A stretch of DNA of 64,000 nucleotides from Pycnococcus provasolii (lineage: Eukaryota; Chlorophyta; Pseudoscourfieldiophyceae; Pseudoscourfieldiales). The position numbers and the translations under genes were made by a program. The notes below the pieces were generated by a model. The model did not search any database and was not told the DNA's origin. It worked only from the letters and a program-made list of their open reading frames with translations. Shown piece after piece: positions 9,255-20,159 of the stretch. The stretch covers positions 620,001-684,000 of the forward strand of contig CP150565.1 of the NCBI GenBank assembly GCA_049487715.1, read 5' to 3'. Numbering within the stretch: position 1 is the stretch's first letter; each line of letters starts with the position of its first letter.

Positions 9255-9872
9255 ATGATAATGCCGTTATCGTCGGCTGAAGAGCGGGCTTATTTGCTCA
9301 GCAACTCACAACGATGGAGTCAAGCTTCCTTCTCTCTCCGGCCCATTTTGGAGGTGCGCGGGTACGCGACGCGTCTGCCCGAGCACGACCTGCTCCGCAT
9401 CCCCGCCGACGCCTCAGAAGAAGAAGTGAAACGAGCCTTTCGAGAACGCGCGAAACAGACACACCCCGACGTCGCTCGCACGCCACACGTCGAAGGCGGT
9501 AACTCGGACGAGACGTTTGCTGCGCTCGTACAAGCGTACGAGAAGTGTCTCGCCATCGCGCAGGGAAAACTGAGTTCAAGTGGGTCGCACACGTCAGCCG
9601 CGCCAATGAACGACGGGCCTCTGATGGCTGCACGAAGAAACGCCGCGGCGAGGTGGAGAATGAAGAAGGCGCAGGCGCACGCGGAGGCACACTCTCAGGA
9701 ACGTGCGGCGCCGCGCCACGCACGCCAGGGCGCCGCGCCTGCGTCCCAGTTGCAGTCGCTGTCGCGCGTGCGTCTAACTCGCGCAACACTGGTGGTTGGC
9801 GTCGCGTTCTCCGCGGCGTTGGCTGGCTTTGGACTCTCGAGGAACCAACTCAAGGCTCAACTTGAGCCTTGA
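9255..9872 (+). CDS. Membrane-anchored J-domain (DnaJ-like) protein
   Basis: A 205-residue co-chaperone expected to stimulate an Hsp70 ATPase. A J domain covers about residues 43-98: LLRIPADASEEEVKRAFRE, then the diagnostic HPD near residue 70, then a helix with TFAALVQAYEKCL. The N-terminal 40 residues contain Ser/Arg-rich sequence that could be an organellar presequence. A hydrophobic segment near residues 175-193 (TLVVGVAFSAALAGFGL) is a probable C-terminal membrane anchor, so the protein is likely bound to an organelle membrane. The start is the first ATG in frame. Cysteine-rich and substrate-binding domains of canonical DnaJ are absent. Confidence 0.8.
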   Translation: MIMPLSSAEERAYLLSNSQRWSQASFSLRPILEVRGYATRLPEHDLLRIPADASEEEVKRAFRERAKQTHPDVARTPHVEGGNSDETFAALVQAYEKCLAIAQGKLSSSGSHTSAAPMNDGPLMAARRNAAARWRMKKAQAHAEAHSQERAAPRHARQGAAPASQLQSLSRVRLTRATLVVGVAFSAALAGFGLSRNQLKAQLEP

Positions 9873-9970
9873 ACAACTTTGTAAACTACACTTGTACACG
9901 AAACGAATAATCCATCCCCATCACACAGCGGTGATCCTAAAACCCGAAAACCCTAAAATCCTAAAACCCC

Positions 9971-10595
9971 TAATTCTGAAACCCCTTGGGGTGGAAGCTC
10001 TTGCATCTCCTAATTATTTGCTAAGTCGGAGCTACAGGTCGGGGGAGGGGCGCCTCATAACGGAGATTTTGGTCGAAGGACGAGGCGCCTCATTACTGAG
10101 ATTTTGGTCGAAGGACGAGGCGCCTCATAACGGAGATTTTGGTCGAAAAAAAATGGAACATCCCCCCTTTTTTTGAACGCCCTTGGGCAATTGACAGATG
10201 GATGGGGACACCTTGGTCGGTGGCTACAGGTCGGTGGAGGGGGCGCTTCATGGGGAGTTTGAAAAATTGCGGGATTGTTCGGGGCCAGAGGTCGGGCAAC
10301 CTTTTTCTCCATCGGCAACCTTTTTTTGATCGGGGCTCCAGGTCGGAGGGAGGTGGGCAAATTTTGTTGGTCGGCGCCAAGGTCGGGAGGCATTGCCGCT
10401 CATCGCGCCTTTGTTGCGAGGGTCTCCAAGTCGGACGGAGAGGTCGGCAACATCTTTGTTGGTCGGGGCTCCAGGTCGGTGGGGGAAGGGTGGGTGGCAT
10501 GGGTGGATTCGCAGTTCGGTGGGATGGGTGGTGTAGTCGAGGAGGGGGAATGTCTCTAAAAAATGGGGGTTTCAGCTCTAGGCCCCCGGCCACCT
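9971..10595. repeat. Tandem repeat unit A: ~600-bp element with terminal inverted repeats
   Basis: First of two adjacent copies. The candidate element body runs 9976-10575 and is bounded by CTGAAACCCC and its exact reverse complement GGGGTTTCAG. Inside, a 35-bp motif (CGCCTCATAACGGAGATTTT plus GGTCGAAGGACGAGG) is repeated three times at about 10051, 10086 and 10121. The rest is studded with GGTCGG. Open frames in it are not conserved in phase between copies, so I read it as non-coding. Confidence 0.85.
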
Positions 10596-11194
10596 TAATT
10601 CTGAAACCCCTTGGGGTGGAAGCTCTTGCATCTCCTAATTGCGCCTCACAAGGAGAGTTTAGGTCGGAGGATGAGGCGCCTCATAACGGAGATTTTGGTC
10701 GGAGGAGGGGCGCCTCATAACGGAGATTTTGGTCGGAGAAATAATGGAACATCCCCCCTTTTTTTGAACCCCCGCCGTTGGGCAATTGACAGATGGATGG
10801 GGACACCTTGGTCGGTGGCTACAGGTCGATGGAGGGGGCGCTTCATGGGGAGTTTAATTGCGGGATTGTTCGGGGCCAGAGGTCGGGCAACCTTTTTCTC
10901 CATCGGCAACCTTTTTTTTGATCGGGGCTCCAGGTCGGAGGGAGGTGGGCAAATTTTGTTGGTCGGCGCCAAGGTCGGGAGGCGTTGCCGCTCATCGCGC
11001 CTTTGTTGCGAGGGGCTCCAAGTCGGACGGAGAGGTCGGCAACATCTTTGTTGGGCGGGGCTCTAGGTCGGTGGGGGAAGGGAGGGTGGGTGGCATGGGT
11101 GGATTCGCAGCTCGGTGGGATGGGTGGTAGTAGTCGAGGAGGGGGAATGTCTCTAAAAAATGGGGGTTTCAGCTCTAGGCCCCCGGCCACCTTA
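10596..11194. repeat. Tandem repeat unit B
   Basis: Second copy, about 625 bp downstream of the first. The candidate body is 10601-11172 with the same CTGAAACCCC / GGGGTTTCAG ends. It carries two copies of the 35-bp internal motif instead of three and several small indels relative to unit A, so the copies are not brand-new. The shared tail after the inverted repeat is CTCTAGGCCCCCGGCCACC. Confidence 0.85.
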
Positions 11195-11505
11195 TCCGAA
11201 GGGTTGCCCCAAAAGAACAGGCCACACCTGCTGTGCTGCTGCCCCAGGGTCACCCGGAGTGAGAAGTGAGACCCCTGAGTGAACAGCGAAGGCCCCCAGG
11301 TTGTGTTTGGCCCGACGTGAAGCAGGCCGCGGGAGGGACGGGAGATCCCTGTTCCCCCTCCCTCCTGTTTGAACACGGCCTTTGACTCCCCTCCCCTTCC
11401 CTTCCCCCTCTCTTCTCATTAGTGCCATGCCCCTGGTTCCTTCCACATCCGTGGCGTCGCGGTTAAAGCGCTCGCCGTTCTCAGCATCACCCTCTCCTGC
11501 TGGTA

Positions 11506-14433
11506 ATGGTAGTGGGCCTGGAGAACATGCCTGCACGGCCTGGAAGGTCTGCAAAACCTGCGTCGGGCCGCACTTCCTCTGCTGCTGGCTCAGGGGCAAG
11601 CTCAGGTGGTGGTGGTGGCGACCTGCAGCACCTGCTCGCGACCATGGAACAACTGCAAGTCGAGTCGGAAAGAAGAGCGAAGGAGTACGACAAACTTAAG
11701 GCGACGATGCAAAAACTGGAAAAGGAAAACTATGCACTCAGAGAACAAAACGCGGAAATGGAGGAGGAGTACGTGCGGTCAGCAAGAGAACTCGCTGACT
11801 TGAGAAAACTTGAGAACGACTTCAAGTGCAGAACGTGGCTGCAAGGCGCGGAGGGAAAGAGCACAGTCATCGCGTCGTCCAAACAAGACAATAACGACGA
11901 CGTCGGGGACGGCGACAGCATGTCGTCCGTGCCTGACGAGTCGCCGCGCGAAGACAACGACGACACAGGCAAGAAGAACGACACCTCGCAGCAGCAGCAG
12001 GAGCAGGAGCAGCTTCAGCTTCAGCTTCAGCAGCAGCAAGAGCAAGTGAAAACGTACGAACGCCGCATCGACGAACTCGTCGAGGAAGTGCAGCGCGCGG
12101 AGGCAACGGCGCAGGACGCCGCTGAGAGAGTTGCGAATACGCAAGCTCAGCTCGACGCGACGTACGCGGAGCTTGTCAACAAGGAAGGCACGATCGACCA
12201 GCTGCGAGCGGAGGCGAGCTCGCTGCGCAACGCCGCGTCCGCGCGCATAGCAGAAACGGCCGAGGCGCAGCGCGCGCAGGGTGCAGAGCTCGAGACGGCA
12301 CGCGCGGAGGTTGCCAGCTACAGGCAGAGATTCGACGAGGAGGTACAACGTGCGGACAGCGCGGTCGCAAGGCAGGAGCAGCTGCAGGCTGAAGTGAAAA
12401 AAGCCAAGGAAACGCTGCGCGAAGTCTCCGACATCCAGGCGCGATCCGAACGTGCCGTGACCGCGGAGCTCAAGAGCGCGAGAGAGGTGAATGCGACGCT
12501 CGAGGGACGCGTCTCCAGCCTGACGGCCGAGCTCGCCGAAGCGAGAAGGGCCGCAACGCTCGCGGAAAACGGCGCGCATGATGCCTCCACGCTGCGCGAC
12601 GCGCTCGACGGTGCCAAGGCGGCAATGTTCACGCTCGAGCATACGCGCGACCGGCTGTCAAGGGAGGTTGCCGACGCACGCAAGGCAACGGAGAAGGCGG
12701 AGGTGGAGGCGAGACGCCTTCGCCTCGAGGCGGACGTGCTCGTGCAGGAGCGAGACAAGTCGGCGGCGGAGCTGACGTCATGCAGATCCGAGCTCGCTAC
12801 GGCGCGCGCCGAAGTCAAGCGCGTCGCTGAGAACGCCGCCAGCACCGCAGACGAGCTGCGACGGCAGACGGCGCAGGGCGATCGCATCGCGGAGTTGCTC
12901 GCCGAGCGCGAGGAGCTGATGGCAGCCAAGGCGACGGCGGAACGACTCCAGAAGGTGATTTCGGAGCGCGAGAGCGAGCGCACGGAGCTTTCGCGTGCAC
13001 TCGTGGACTCGAGGCGCGAGGGATCTGCGGCGGCGGCTCTCCGCACGGAGCTGGGATCCGCCGTGTCGGCACGCGACGCCGCAGAGAATCGATGCGCGGA
13101 GCTGGAGGCGCAGCTGCGCGTGGCAGAGGCGCAGCGTGCCGACGCGCAGCGCGAGCACGACAGTGCGATCGATGCAAGCCGCCGCGACGTGGCCGCGGCG
13201 TCGAGGCAGGCGGCCGAAGCGGCGGAGGCAACGGGTGCACTGCAGGCGAGGGTGGACGCGCTGAGCGCGGAGGTGGCGAGCAGCCGCCGGCACGCGCAGG
13301 CGAAGGCGGCAGAGTGCGAGGAGCTGAAGGCGAACCTGCGAAGTCGGCAGGAGGAGGGAAGTCACGAGCGCGTACGTGACCTGCGCGACGAGGCTCGCCT
13401 CGCGTCGAAGCGCGCGGAGAGTCTGTCGAGCGAGCTGTCGACGCTGAAGGGCGCGCACGAAACGCTTCTGGCCAGCTACGCGGAGAGCCAAGGTCGCCTG
13501 CTCGACGTGGAGACGAGCCTGGATGCGAAGTCGCGCGTACTTTCGCACGTCGAGTCGCAGCTCGAGGCGGCAAGGGCTGACAAGCAGCGCCTCTCTGACC
13601 GCGCGGCGGAGTTGGAGACGCGCGACGAGGTGTCGTCGAGGGAGGCTGATGAGGCGCGCGAGGAGGCTACGCGACGTGCGGCGGAGGCGGAATCTGCGAC
13701 GAAGGAGGCGGCAGCAGCTCGCGAGGATTCGACGCGACGTGCTGCGGAGGCGTCGACGTTGCGAGGTCGCGTGGCAGAGCTCGAGCAGTCGACGCGTGAT
13801 GCGGAGGACGAGAGCGAGAGGCTTCGCGACGAGGTGGAGGCGATTCGCGGTCTGTCGGAGGGTTACCGCCGTGCCTCGGAGGGTCGTCGAGCGAAGGAGC
13901 AGGAGCTGAGGAGGCGGCTTGCGGAGGCTGAGGAGGCGTCGAGCTCCGCCGCCCTGAGCGTGTCGAGCCGCGCGACGACGGAGGCGACGGCGGCAACACC
14001 GCCGAAGCGTGCGCAGGCGACGTCGCCAGAAAGCGCGCTCTCGCCACCGCCGTCGCACTCAAGCGGCGAGGACGACGAAGGATCTGGGGGCGTGACATTG
14101 GGACCCCGCGAACTCGCGCAGCTTGCTCAGCAGCTGGTGCGCATCGACAAGGTGCACAGCCTTGGCGTGCGCAAGCTCAAAAGTGCATGGAAATCTGCGG
14201 AGGAGGAGGTGGACGGTGCCGACGTGGTTGAGGTTGCGCTGAAGGTGATTGCGGCGCTCGACGCGAAGTCACAGCAGCACGTTGTCGGCGGCCATCGCCG
14301 TCCGACGGTGACGAGCGGCGCGAAGGCTGCCGCGGTTGTCGTCGAGTCGTCGTCGTCGGAACGCCGCGCGGTGTCCGCGCGACGTGACAGGCCGTTGTCT
14401 GCGTACGGGCAGAGGGTTGTGAAGCTGCACTAA
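11506..14433 (+). CDS. Large coiled-coil protein, unknown function
   Basis: A 975-residue protein that is almost entirely Ala/Glu/Arg-rich heptad coiled coil from about residue 45 to 830. A Gln-rich break lies near residues 165-185 (QQQQEQEQLQLQLQQQQ). A short Ser/Pro-rich linker is followed by a small C-terminal helical region (ELAQLAQQLVRIDKVHSLGVRKLK) and a basic Ser-rich tail with RPLSAYGQRV. No motor, SMC or golgin signature is evident. Structural roles at the basal body, cytoskeleton or Golgi are all possible, and none can be assigned. The start is uncertain: I take ATG 11506, but MPARPGRS at 11527 or a short upstream exon starting at 11427 are alternatives. Codon use matches its neighbours. 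Confidence 0.7.
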   Translation: MVVGLENMPARPGRSAKPASGRTSSAAGSGASSGGGGGDLQHLLATMEQLQVESERRAKEYDKLKATMQKLEKENYALREQNAEMEEEYVRSARELADLRKLENDFKCRTWLQGAEGKSTVIASSKQDNNDDVGDGDSMSSVPDESPREDNDDTGKKNDTSQQQQEQEQLQLQLQQQQEQVKTYERRIDELVEEVQRAEATAQDAAERVANTQAQLDATYAELVNKEGTIDQLRAEASSLRNAASARIAETAEAQRAQGAELETARAEVASYRQRFDEEVQRADSAVARQEQLQAEVKKAKETLREVSDIQARSERAVTAELKSAREVNATLEGRVSSLTAELAEARRAATLAENGAHDASTLRDALDGAKAAMFTLEHTRDRLSREVADARKATEKAEVEARRLRLEADVLVQERDKSAAELTSCRSELATARAEVKRVAENAASTADELRRQTAQGDRIAELLAEREELMAAKATAERLQKVISERESERTELSRALVDSRREGSAAAALRTELGSAVSARDAAENRCAELEAQLRVAEAQRADAQREHDSAIDASRRDVAAASRQAAEAAEATGALQARVDALSAEVASSRRHAQAKAAECEELKANLRSRQEEGSHERVRDLRDEARLASKRAESLSSELSTLKGAHETLLASYAESQGRLLDVETSLDAKSRVLSHVESQLEAARADKQRLSDRAAELETRDEVSSREADEAREEATRRAAEAESATKEAAAAREDSTRRAAEASTLRGRVAELEQSTRDAEDESERLRDEVEAIRGLSEGYRRASEGRRAKEQELRRRLAEAEEASSSAALSVSSRATTEATAATPPKRAQATSPESALSPPPSHSSGEDDEGSGGVTLGPRELAQLAQQLVRIDKVHSLGVRKLKSAWKSAEEEVDGADVVEVALKVIAALDAKSQQHVVGGHRRPTVTSGAKAAAVVVESSSSERRAVSARRDRPLSAYGQRVVKLH

Positions 14434-14983
14434 CGTTACCTTAGTAAACATGTTAGAAGTAGAAGTACCCTTTCTTCTTAAAAATGTGTCACGTAAACCG
14501 TTTCTCCAGCCCTTCTCCCCCTAACCCTAACCCTAATCCTAACCCGCCATCCATGGTTCCAACACCTTCCGAAGAATCGGAGCCCTAAAACCTAAAAATT
14601 TCTCCTTGATAAGTCTAGGAAAACCCATTCAAGGGCGTCCCCCCATGTAGCCATTTTGCGACTGTTCCCCGCCTCCCCGGGACAAGCCGAGGCGTGAGGT
14701 GGGGCCATTTCTAATTTCTTTCGCGATTGATTGATCTGCTTGAGCTTTGAGGGGACGTTCCCGCACTCCGCACTCCGCACTCCTTGGAATCAGCGCCGCC
14801 GCCCAGGGACTTCTGTCGTCGTCCCCGGCGACTTCCCCCTTGGGCTTGGGGGCCTGCTGCGTGCGCCTCCTCCCCCCTCCTCGTCGTCATTCTCCTCTCT
14901 CTACTTCAACACTTCAACACTTCAACGACTCATCAGCATATATAGCATCTGCCCAGTCTCAGGCTTCTTCTTAGGGTAATCCT
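14434..14983. promoter_or_regulatory. Upstream region of eIF4G with telomere-like and short tandem repeats
   Basis: Contains telomere-like CCCTAA units at 14518-14545, a triplicated CCGCACT motif near 14759-14783, a triplicated CTTCAACA motif near 14904-14926, and a TATATA element (about 14938-14946) some 40 bases before the eIF4G start codon. The TATA placement would give a very short 5' UTR. It is a candidate core promoter seen by eye only. Confidence 0.35.
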
Positions 14984-17900
14984 ATGGCGTCCAAGGATTC
15001 GGGCTCGAAGGGGGCGGCGGCGGCGGCGGCGGGAGGGGCGGCGGCGGCGGCGGGGCAGGCTTCGTCGACGCCTGCGGGAGGACGACCCGCCGGGTCGTCG
15101 GCGGTGCGGCCGGGAGTCTCGATGGCGGCGGCGGCGGCTGGGGGAGGGCGCGGGGGAGGGGGATCGGCGACGCACGCGAAGGAGTCCGCAGGAGGACGCG
15201 GTGGCGGTGGCGGTCGCGGTGATGGAGGACGGTACGTGTCAGATTCAAATGCACATGCACACACACATCACCACCTTTTGCCCCATCATCAATAGGCAGG
15301 CACATCAGTTCACAGTTCAGCTAACGTACAAATATCACACAATCACGACAATCACTATACATATCACGACTCATTCGCAGCGGCTCGAAGGGCGACTCAC
15401 GAGCCATGGGTGGAGGACGGGGACGTGGAAGGGGCGACCCTGAGACGATGACGACGACGATGACCATGGCCAAGGCGGTCGGTGGTGGAGGGGGTGCGAC
15501 GGTAAGTGCACCACGCCCTCCGCCCGCGGGCACAGCAGCGGCTATCGTCGCGGGAACGTCCACCGCCGAGGAGGCGGCGCGCCACGCAGGCGCACCTCCA
15601 GGCCTCGTTCCGTCGTCTGCTCCTGCAGAAACGGCAGCTGCCGCGGCGGCGGGAGGCGCGATGCCGAATATCCAGTTTGGATCCATCAATCACAACATCC
15701 TCAGCGGCACGCCTGCCGCACCTGCCGCGTCGGGCGCGCAGCGACCAGCTGGTGGACCCGCGGGTGGCGGTGGCGGCGATGCCTCCAAAGTCGCTTACGC
15801 GCAGCGACCTCCGCCGGCGTCTGGAAATTCCGCCGCAGGTGCTGGTGGCCCACCCGCCTCTGGTGGAACGGCAGCTGCCGGAACCGCGAGCGGAACGCCG
15901 GGCGGAAAAGGTCCAGCAGGCTCCGCCGCGCCGCCCACGGCTGCCGGCTTCCCACCTGGCCAATTCCCTGGACAGGGACCACCCGGCGTTCCCCCTCACG
16001 GCGTTCCCATGGCTGGCATGCCTCCAGGCGTTTCGCCCGGCGCGATGGCGGCATCGCCGCAGCACTTCGCGGCGATGCAGATGCAGGCGATGGCGGCGTA
16101 CCGCGCGGGCGCACCCGGGCCGTACGGTAAGCCAGGATCGCCGGGCATGCCTGGCATGCCTCCGCAGCCTGGTATGATGCCCGGCATGATGCCTGGTATG
16201 CCTTACGCGCCGCAGTACGGCCATCCGTACGGCGCCATGGGTGCCATGGGCATGCCACCGCCGATGCAAGGACCGCCGGGAGCGATGGGCGCGATGGGTG
16301 GTGCTGCAGGCGCCCAGGGTGGCGCGGGTGGAGGCGCGGGCGGTGCGGCAATCAGAACACCGATCGTGCCGCAGAAGCCGAAGAGCAAGGCAATCGCTAT
16401 CGTCAGTGCAAAGAGTGGCGAGGAGGTGAAGGTTAAGCCGAAGGATCCGGTGCCTGCAACGGCATCCACGGAATCGAGCGACACGGCTGCTGCCGCATCG
16501 TCGGATGCTCCTGCGCAAGCTGCCGCAGAATCGAAGTCGGCGCCGCCTGGGCAGCCTGCTGCTGCTGCTGCTGCTGCAAAGGAACCAGCGCCGCCTGCTG
16601 CAACAACGGCGCCGCCAGCCCCGGCGGCTGCAGCGGCGGCAGCAGCTGCCGCCGCCACTGCAGCTCCCGCCCCAGCTCCAGCGCCTGCCCCCACCCCAGC
16701 TCCAGCTCCGGCGCCCGCGTCCGCGCCAACGGCATCGGCAACACCTGCCGAGGAGGACGACTGGGAAACCGCTGGCCCTCCTTCATCGAACGCGTCGACG
16801 GAGCCCGCATCCCCCGCGGCACCCACAATGGCCGCGCCAGTGTTCGCGGAGGGTGAGCGAAAGGTGTACTCGAAAGACTTCCTGCTGACTCTGCGCGACG
16901 TGTTCAAGGACAAACCAACCGACCTTGAGGATGGAGAGTACCTGCAGATTGGCGGCGGTCTTGGCCTAGGACGCTCGATGAGCGGTGGCATGGGCGGCGG
17001 TCGTGGAGGCATGGGCATGCGTGGCGCAGGTGGCGGCGGCGGCCCACCCGGTACCGACGGTAGATGGGAGCGTCGTCCGATGCCAGCTGGCGGCGGCGGA
17101 TTCGACGCACGTGGCATGGGACACGGTCCGAGCCGGCTGATGGGCAACATGCCCGGCATGCCCCCTGGCATGGGCGGGCGTGGCGTGCCTCCTGGCCTCG
17201 GCGGTCCGATGGGCGGCGCGCACGGCGGACGCCAGGGCTCGGGCATCAACAACGACAAGTGGGGAAAGAAGAGCCTCCCGCCGATGAACATGCCCCCGGG
17301 CATGATGCACATCGAGGTTCCCAAGCTGCACAAGTCGGAGAACAAGTACACGATCAATACGGATGTGGAGGAGGACGAGAAAAAGAAACGCTCTGTGCGC
17401 AGTATCCTCAACAAGCTCACGCCTGACAACTTCGAAAAGCTGACGCAGCAGATTATCGACGTGGGGATCGACACGCCCAGCATGCTCGCGAACATCATCG
17501 AGCTCGTGTTCGAGAAAGCTCTGGCGGAGCCCACATTTTGCGAGCTGTACGCGAATCTGTGTGTCAAGGCGTCGGCAGCCGCGCCAGAATTCGAGATAGA
17601 GACTGACGGCAAGCCGCAGAAGCTGACATTCAAGCGCCTGCTGCTGAACAAATGCCAGGAGGAATTCGAACGCGGGATTTCCGCCATCAACAGCGACAAC
17701 GCCTCCAAGGCTAAGAAACGGCAGGAGGCTGCGGACTCTACCAAGAAGGAGGATGGCGGCGAGGAGGAAAAGAAGAAGAAGGACGACGCCGACGCGAGCG
17801 AGGGCGGCGACGAGACGGACGAGGATGAGCAGAAGCCGGACGAGGAGGAGATGATCGCGCAGGGCCTGAACCATGAGCAGCGCAAGCAGAAGATACAAGA

Positions 17901-18680
17901 GTGGTACACGCGAAAGCAGAGGCGGCAGCAAATGAAGGAGGATTTGCAGCGTCAAGAACGTCGTCGCATGCTCGGCAACATTCGCTTCATTGGCGAGCTG
18001 TTCAAGGTGGCGATGCTAACGGAGCGTATCATGCACGAGTGCATCAAGACTCTGCTCGGCGATGTGGTGCACCCCGACCCCGAGGATGTTGAGTCGCTCT
18101 GCCGCCTCCTGACGACGATCGGAAAGCAGCTCGACCGTCCGCAGATGAAGGAGAACATGAAGAATTATTTCGACGGAATGAACAAGCTGACGAACAACAA
18201 GGAGCTCGACAGCCGACTTCGCTTCATGGTCAAGGACGTCATCGAGATGCGCGCGGCGGGATGGCGCGAGCGCCGAAAGACGGAGGGCCCGAAGAAGATC
18301 GACGACGTGCACCGCGACGCGATGATGGAGACGGCGAACCGCGGAGGCGATCGGCGCGGCGGCCCCCCCGGCGGCGATCGGCGAGGCGGCGGCGACCGGC
18401 GAGGTGGCGGCCCACCGATGGACTTTCCGCGAGGGGGTGGTACACCTGGACGTGGTCATGGACGTGGCACATTTGAGGAGGTTCCGCAGCGCGCGATGCG
18501 CGATGTCAGCGGCGACCACTCGCCAGGACGTTTTGGACCAGCGGGGGGTATGATGATGGGGCGGGGAGCTGGCCCTGCGGGTGGGCGTGGCATGAGCCCG
18601 ATGGCCCCTCAGGGTGGTCGTGGCGGCGGTGGCCGAGGGCCGGGCGGGCGCGGCGGCGGCGGCGGCGGCGACGAGAGGCG

Positions 18681-18711
<31 letters not shown>

Positions 18712-20091
18712 GGCGGCAGCGACGAGAGGCGCGGCGGCCCGCGTCCCGATGCCGCCGGCGCGAGTCCGCGTAGCAGCGAGACTGCCGAGTCGCAGGGTGG
18801 CAAATCGTCATCGTCCCAGGCAACGCCACCTCCGGCGGCGGCAGCACCTGCACCCGTGGAGACTGCCTCTCGCACGCCGTCGGCAGCCGTTTCCGAGGAG
18901 GCGGTGGAGACGAAGTCGAAGGCTTTGTTGGAGGAGTACCACTCCATCCTCGATCTGAAGGAGGCTCTGAGCTGCATCGAAGAGTTTGGAACTCGGCAGC
19001 ACGACAGCGTTTTCGTCAAGGCTGCTCTGATGGACCTTCTCGAGGGACGCAACCGCGACGAGGACGTCCTTGCTCGCCTGCTTGCGCACGCGATGGGATA
19101 CCGCGCGCCATCGAGCGGCGGTGGCGTGAGATGGTGTGCCCCTGGAGAGGCTGGCGGTGCTGCGTCCGCCGGTCCGCTGACATCGGCGATGCTGCTTGCG
19201 GGCTTGCGTTCGTTTTTCGACGAATTCGAGGACATTGTCATCGACAACCCGAAGGCTGATGCGAAGGTTGGCGGCGTGATGGCAAGTCTAACGGCGATGG
19301 GTGCATGCCAGCTCGCGTCGTACGTTCCCGTGCTGAAGGAGTCGAAGCATCCGGAGGCGCTTCCCGACGAGGATGGCCTTCTCGATGGCGGCTTTGCCAT
19401 CAAGGTGTTCGGCAAGACGCTCGTAGCTCTCGTGAGCAAGACGAGCCTTGGCGAGGCCAAGGCGCAGTACGCGGCGGCTGGATCGCCGCTTCGCGACCTC
19501 GTCAGCAAGCACGAGAAGGACGACGCGAAGGACGAGCTTGCGGCTGCGAAGCTTGGCGGTTGTGCGAACCTGTTCCCATCTGGTCCCGTCGTTGAGGCGC
19601 TGGACAAGGTGTTGTCAGGTGGTTCGCTGTCATCGTCTTCGGCGGCGATGGATGCGATTGAAAAGGCTTGCCCAGACGCGTCCGTGCGTGCTTCCGACGA
19701 GGTGGTTGCGTGCGTCTGGAAGGCTGTCGTCACGGCGCTCGTCGCCAAGGCGGACGACGGCGGCGGTTGGTCGGCCGGCAGCGCCGGTGCCAAGGCATTG
19801 GCAAGCGACGAGCTGAGCGCGTACTACGGCGTTCTGAAGGAGACGGCGACGACCCCGGCGCTCGCGGTTCGCGGCTTGGGGGAAATGCAAGCTGCGTACC
19901 ACGCCAAGGGCTGTCCGCGAGGTTTGATGACAGCGCTGTTGAGAGGCGCTCATGCCAGTGGTTGCGTGAGTGCCTCGGCGCTGTTGAGATGGAAGGATGG
20001 CACAAGCCAGGAGGCTGTGACGGACTCGTTCGCGTTTTTCTCCGAGTTGGAGGAGGAGGAGGAGGAGGAAGAGGACGAGGAGGACATGTAA
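14984..20091 (+). CDS. EIF4G: Translation initiation factor eIF4G
   Basis: Scaffold of the cap-binding eIF4F complex in the cytosol; it bridges eIF4E, eIF4A and the 40S ribosome via eIF3. Two exons: 14984-15231 and 15381-20091, with a 149-nt intron (GTACGT...CGCAG) restoring an in-frame Gly/Arg-rich join. The product is about 1652 residues. The N-terminal third is Gly/Pro/Met/Ala low complexity. YSKDFLL near residue 579 fits the eIF4E-binding pattern YxxxxL-hydrophobic. The MIF4G domain spans about 750-1050 (RSVRSILNKLTPDNFEKL, then HECIKTLLGD). An RGG/Gly-rich linker follows, then an MA3 domain from about 1263 (YHSILDLKEALSCIEEFG). The C terminus is acidic. It is convergent with the CIA30 gene, 68 bp apart. 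Confidence 0.95.
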
Positions 20092-20159
20092 AAGCGAATG
20101 AGACCAACAGAAAAGAAAAAAACAAATTTTAGACAAGTATCTTACTTACTTTACTACCT

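Noticed and set aside
10093-11376. Several 80-190-residue ORFs on both strands in the tandem elements
   Set aside because: They come from the GGTCGG-rich repeat, change phase between the two copies because of indels, and have no domain-like composition.
12778-14058. Minus-strand 426-residue Arg/Leu-rich ORF
   Set aside because: Antisense shadow of the coiled-coil gene; the high GC codon bias of the real gene leaves other frames open.
16203-17909. Minus-strand 568-residue ORF opposite eIF4G
   Set aside because: Low-complexity Gly/Pro/Ala shadow of the eIF4G coding strand, which has clear MIF4G and MA3 domains.
18609-19793. Minus-strand 394-residue ORF
   Set aside because: Ser/Pro-rich antisense shadow of the eIF4G C-terminal half.
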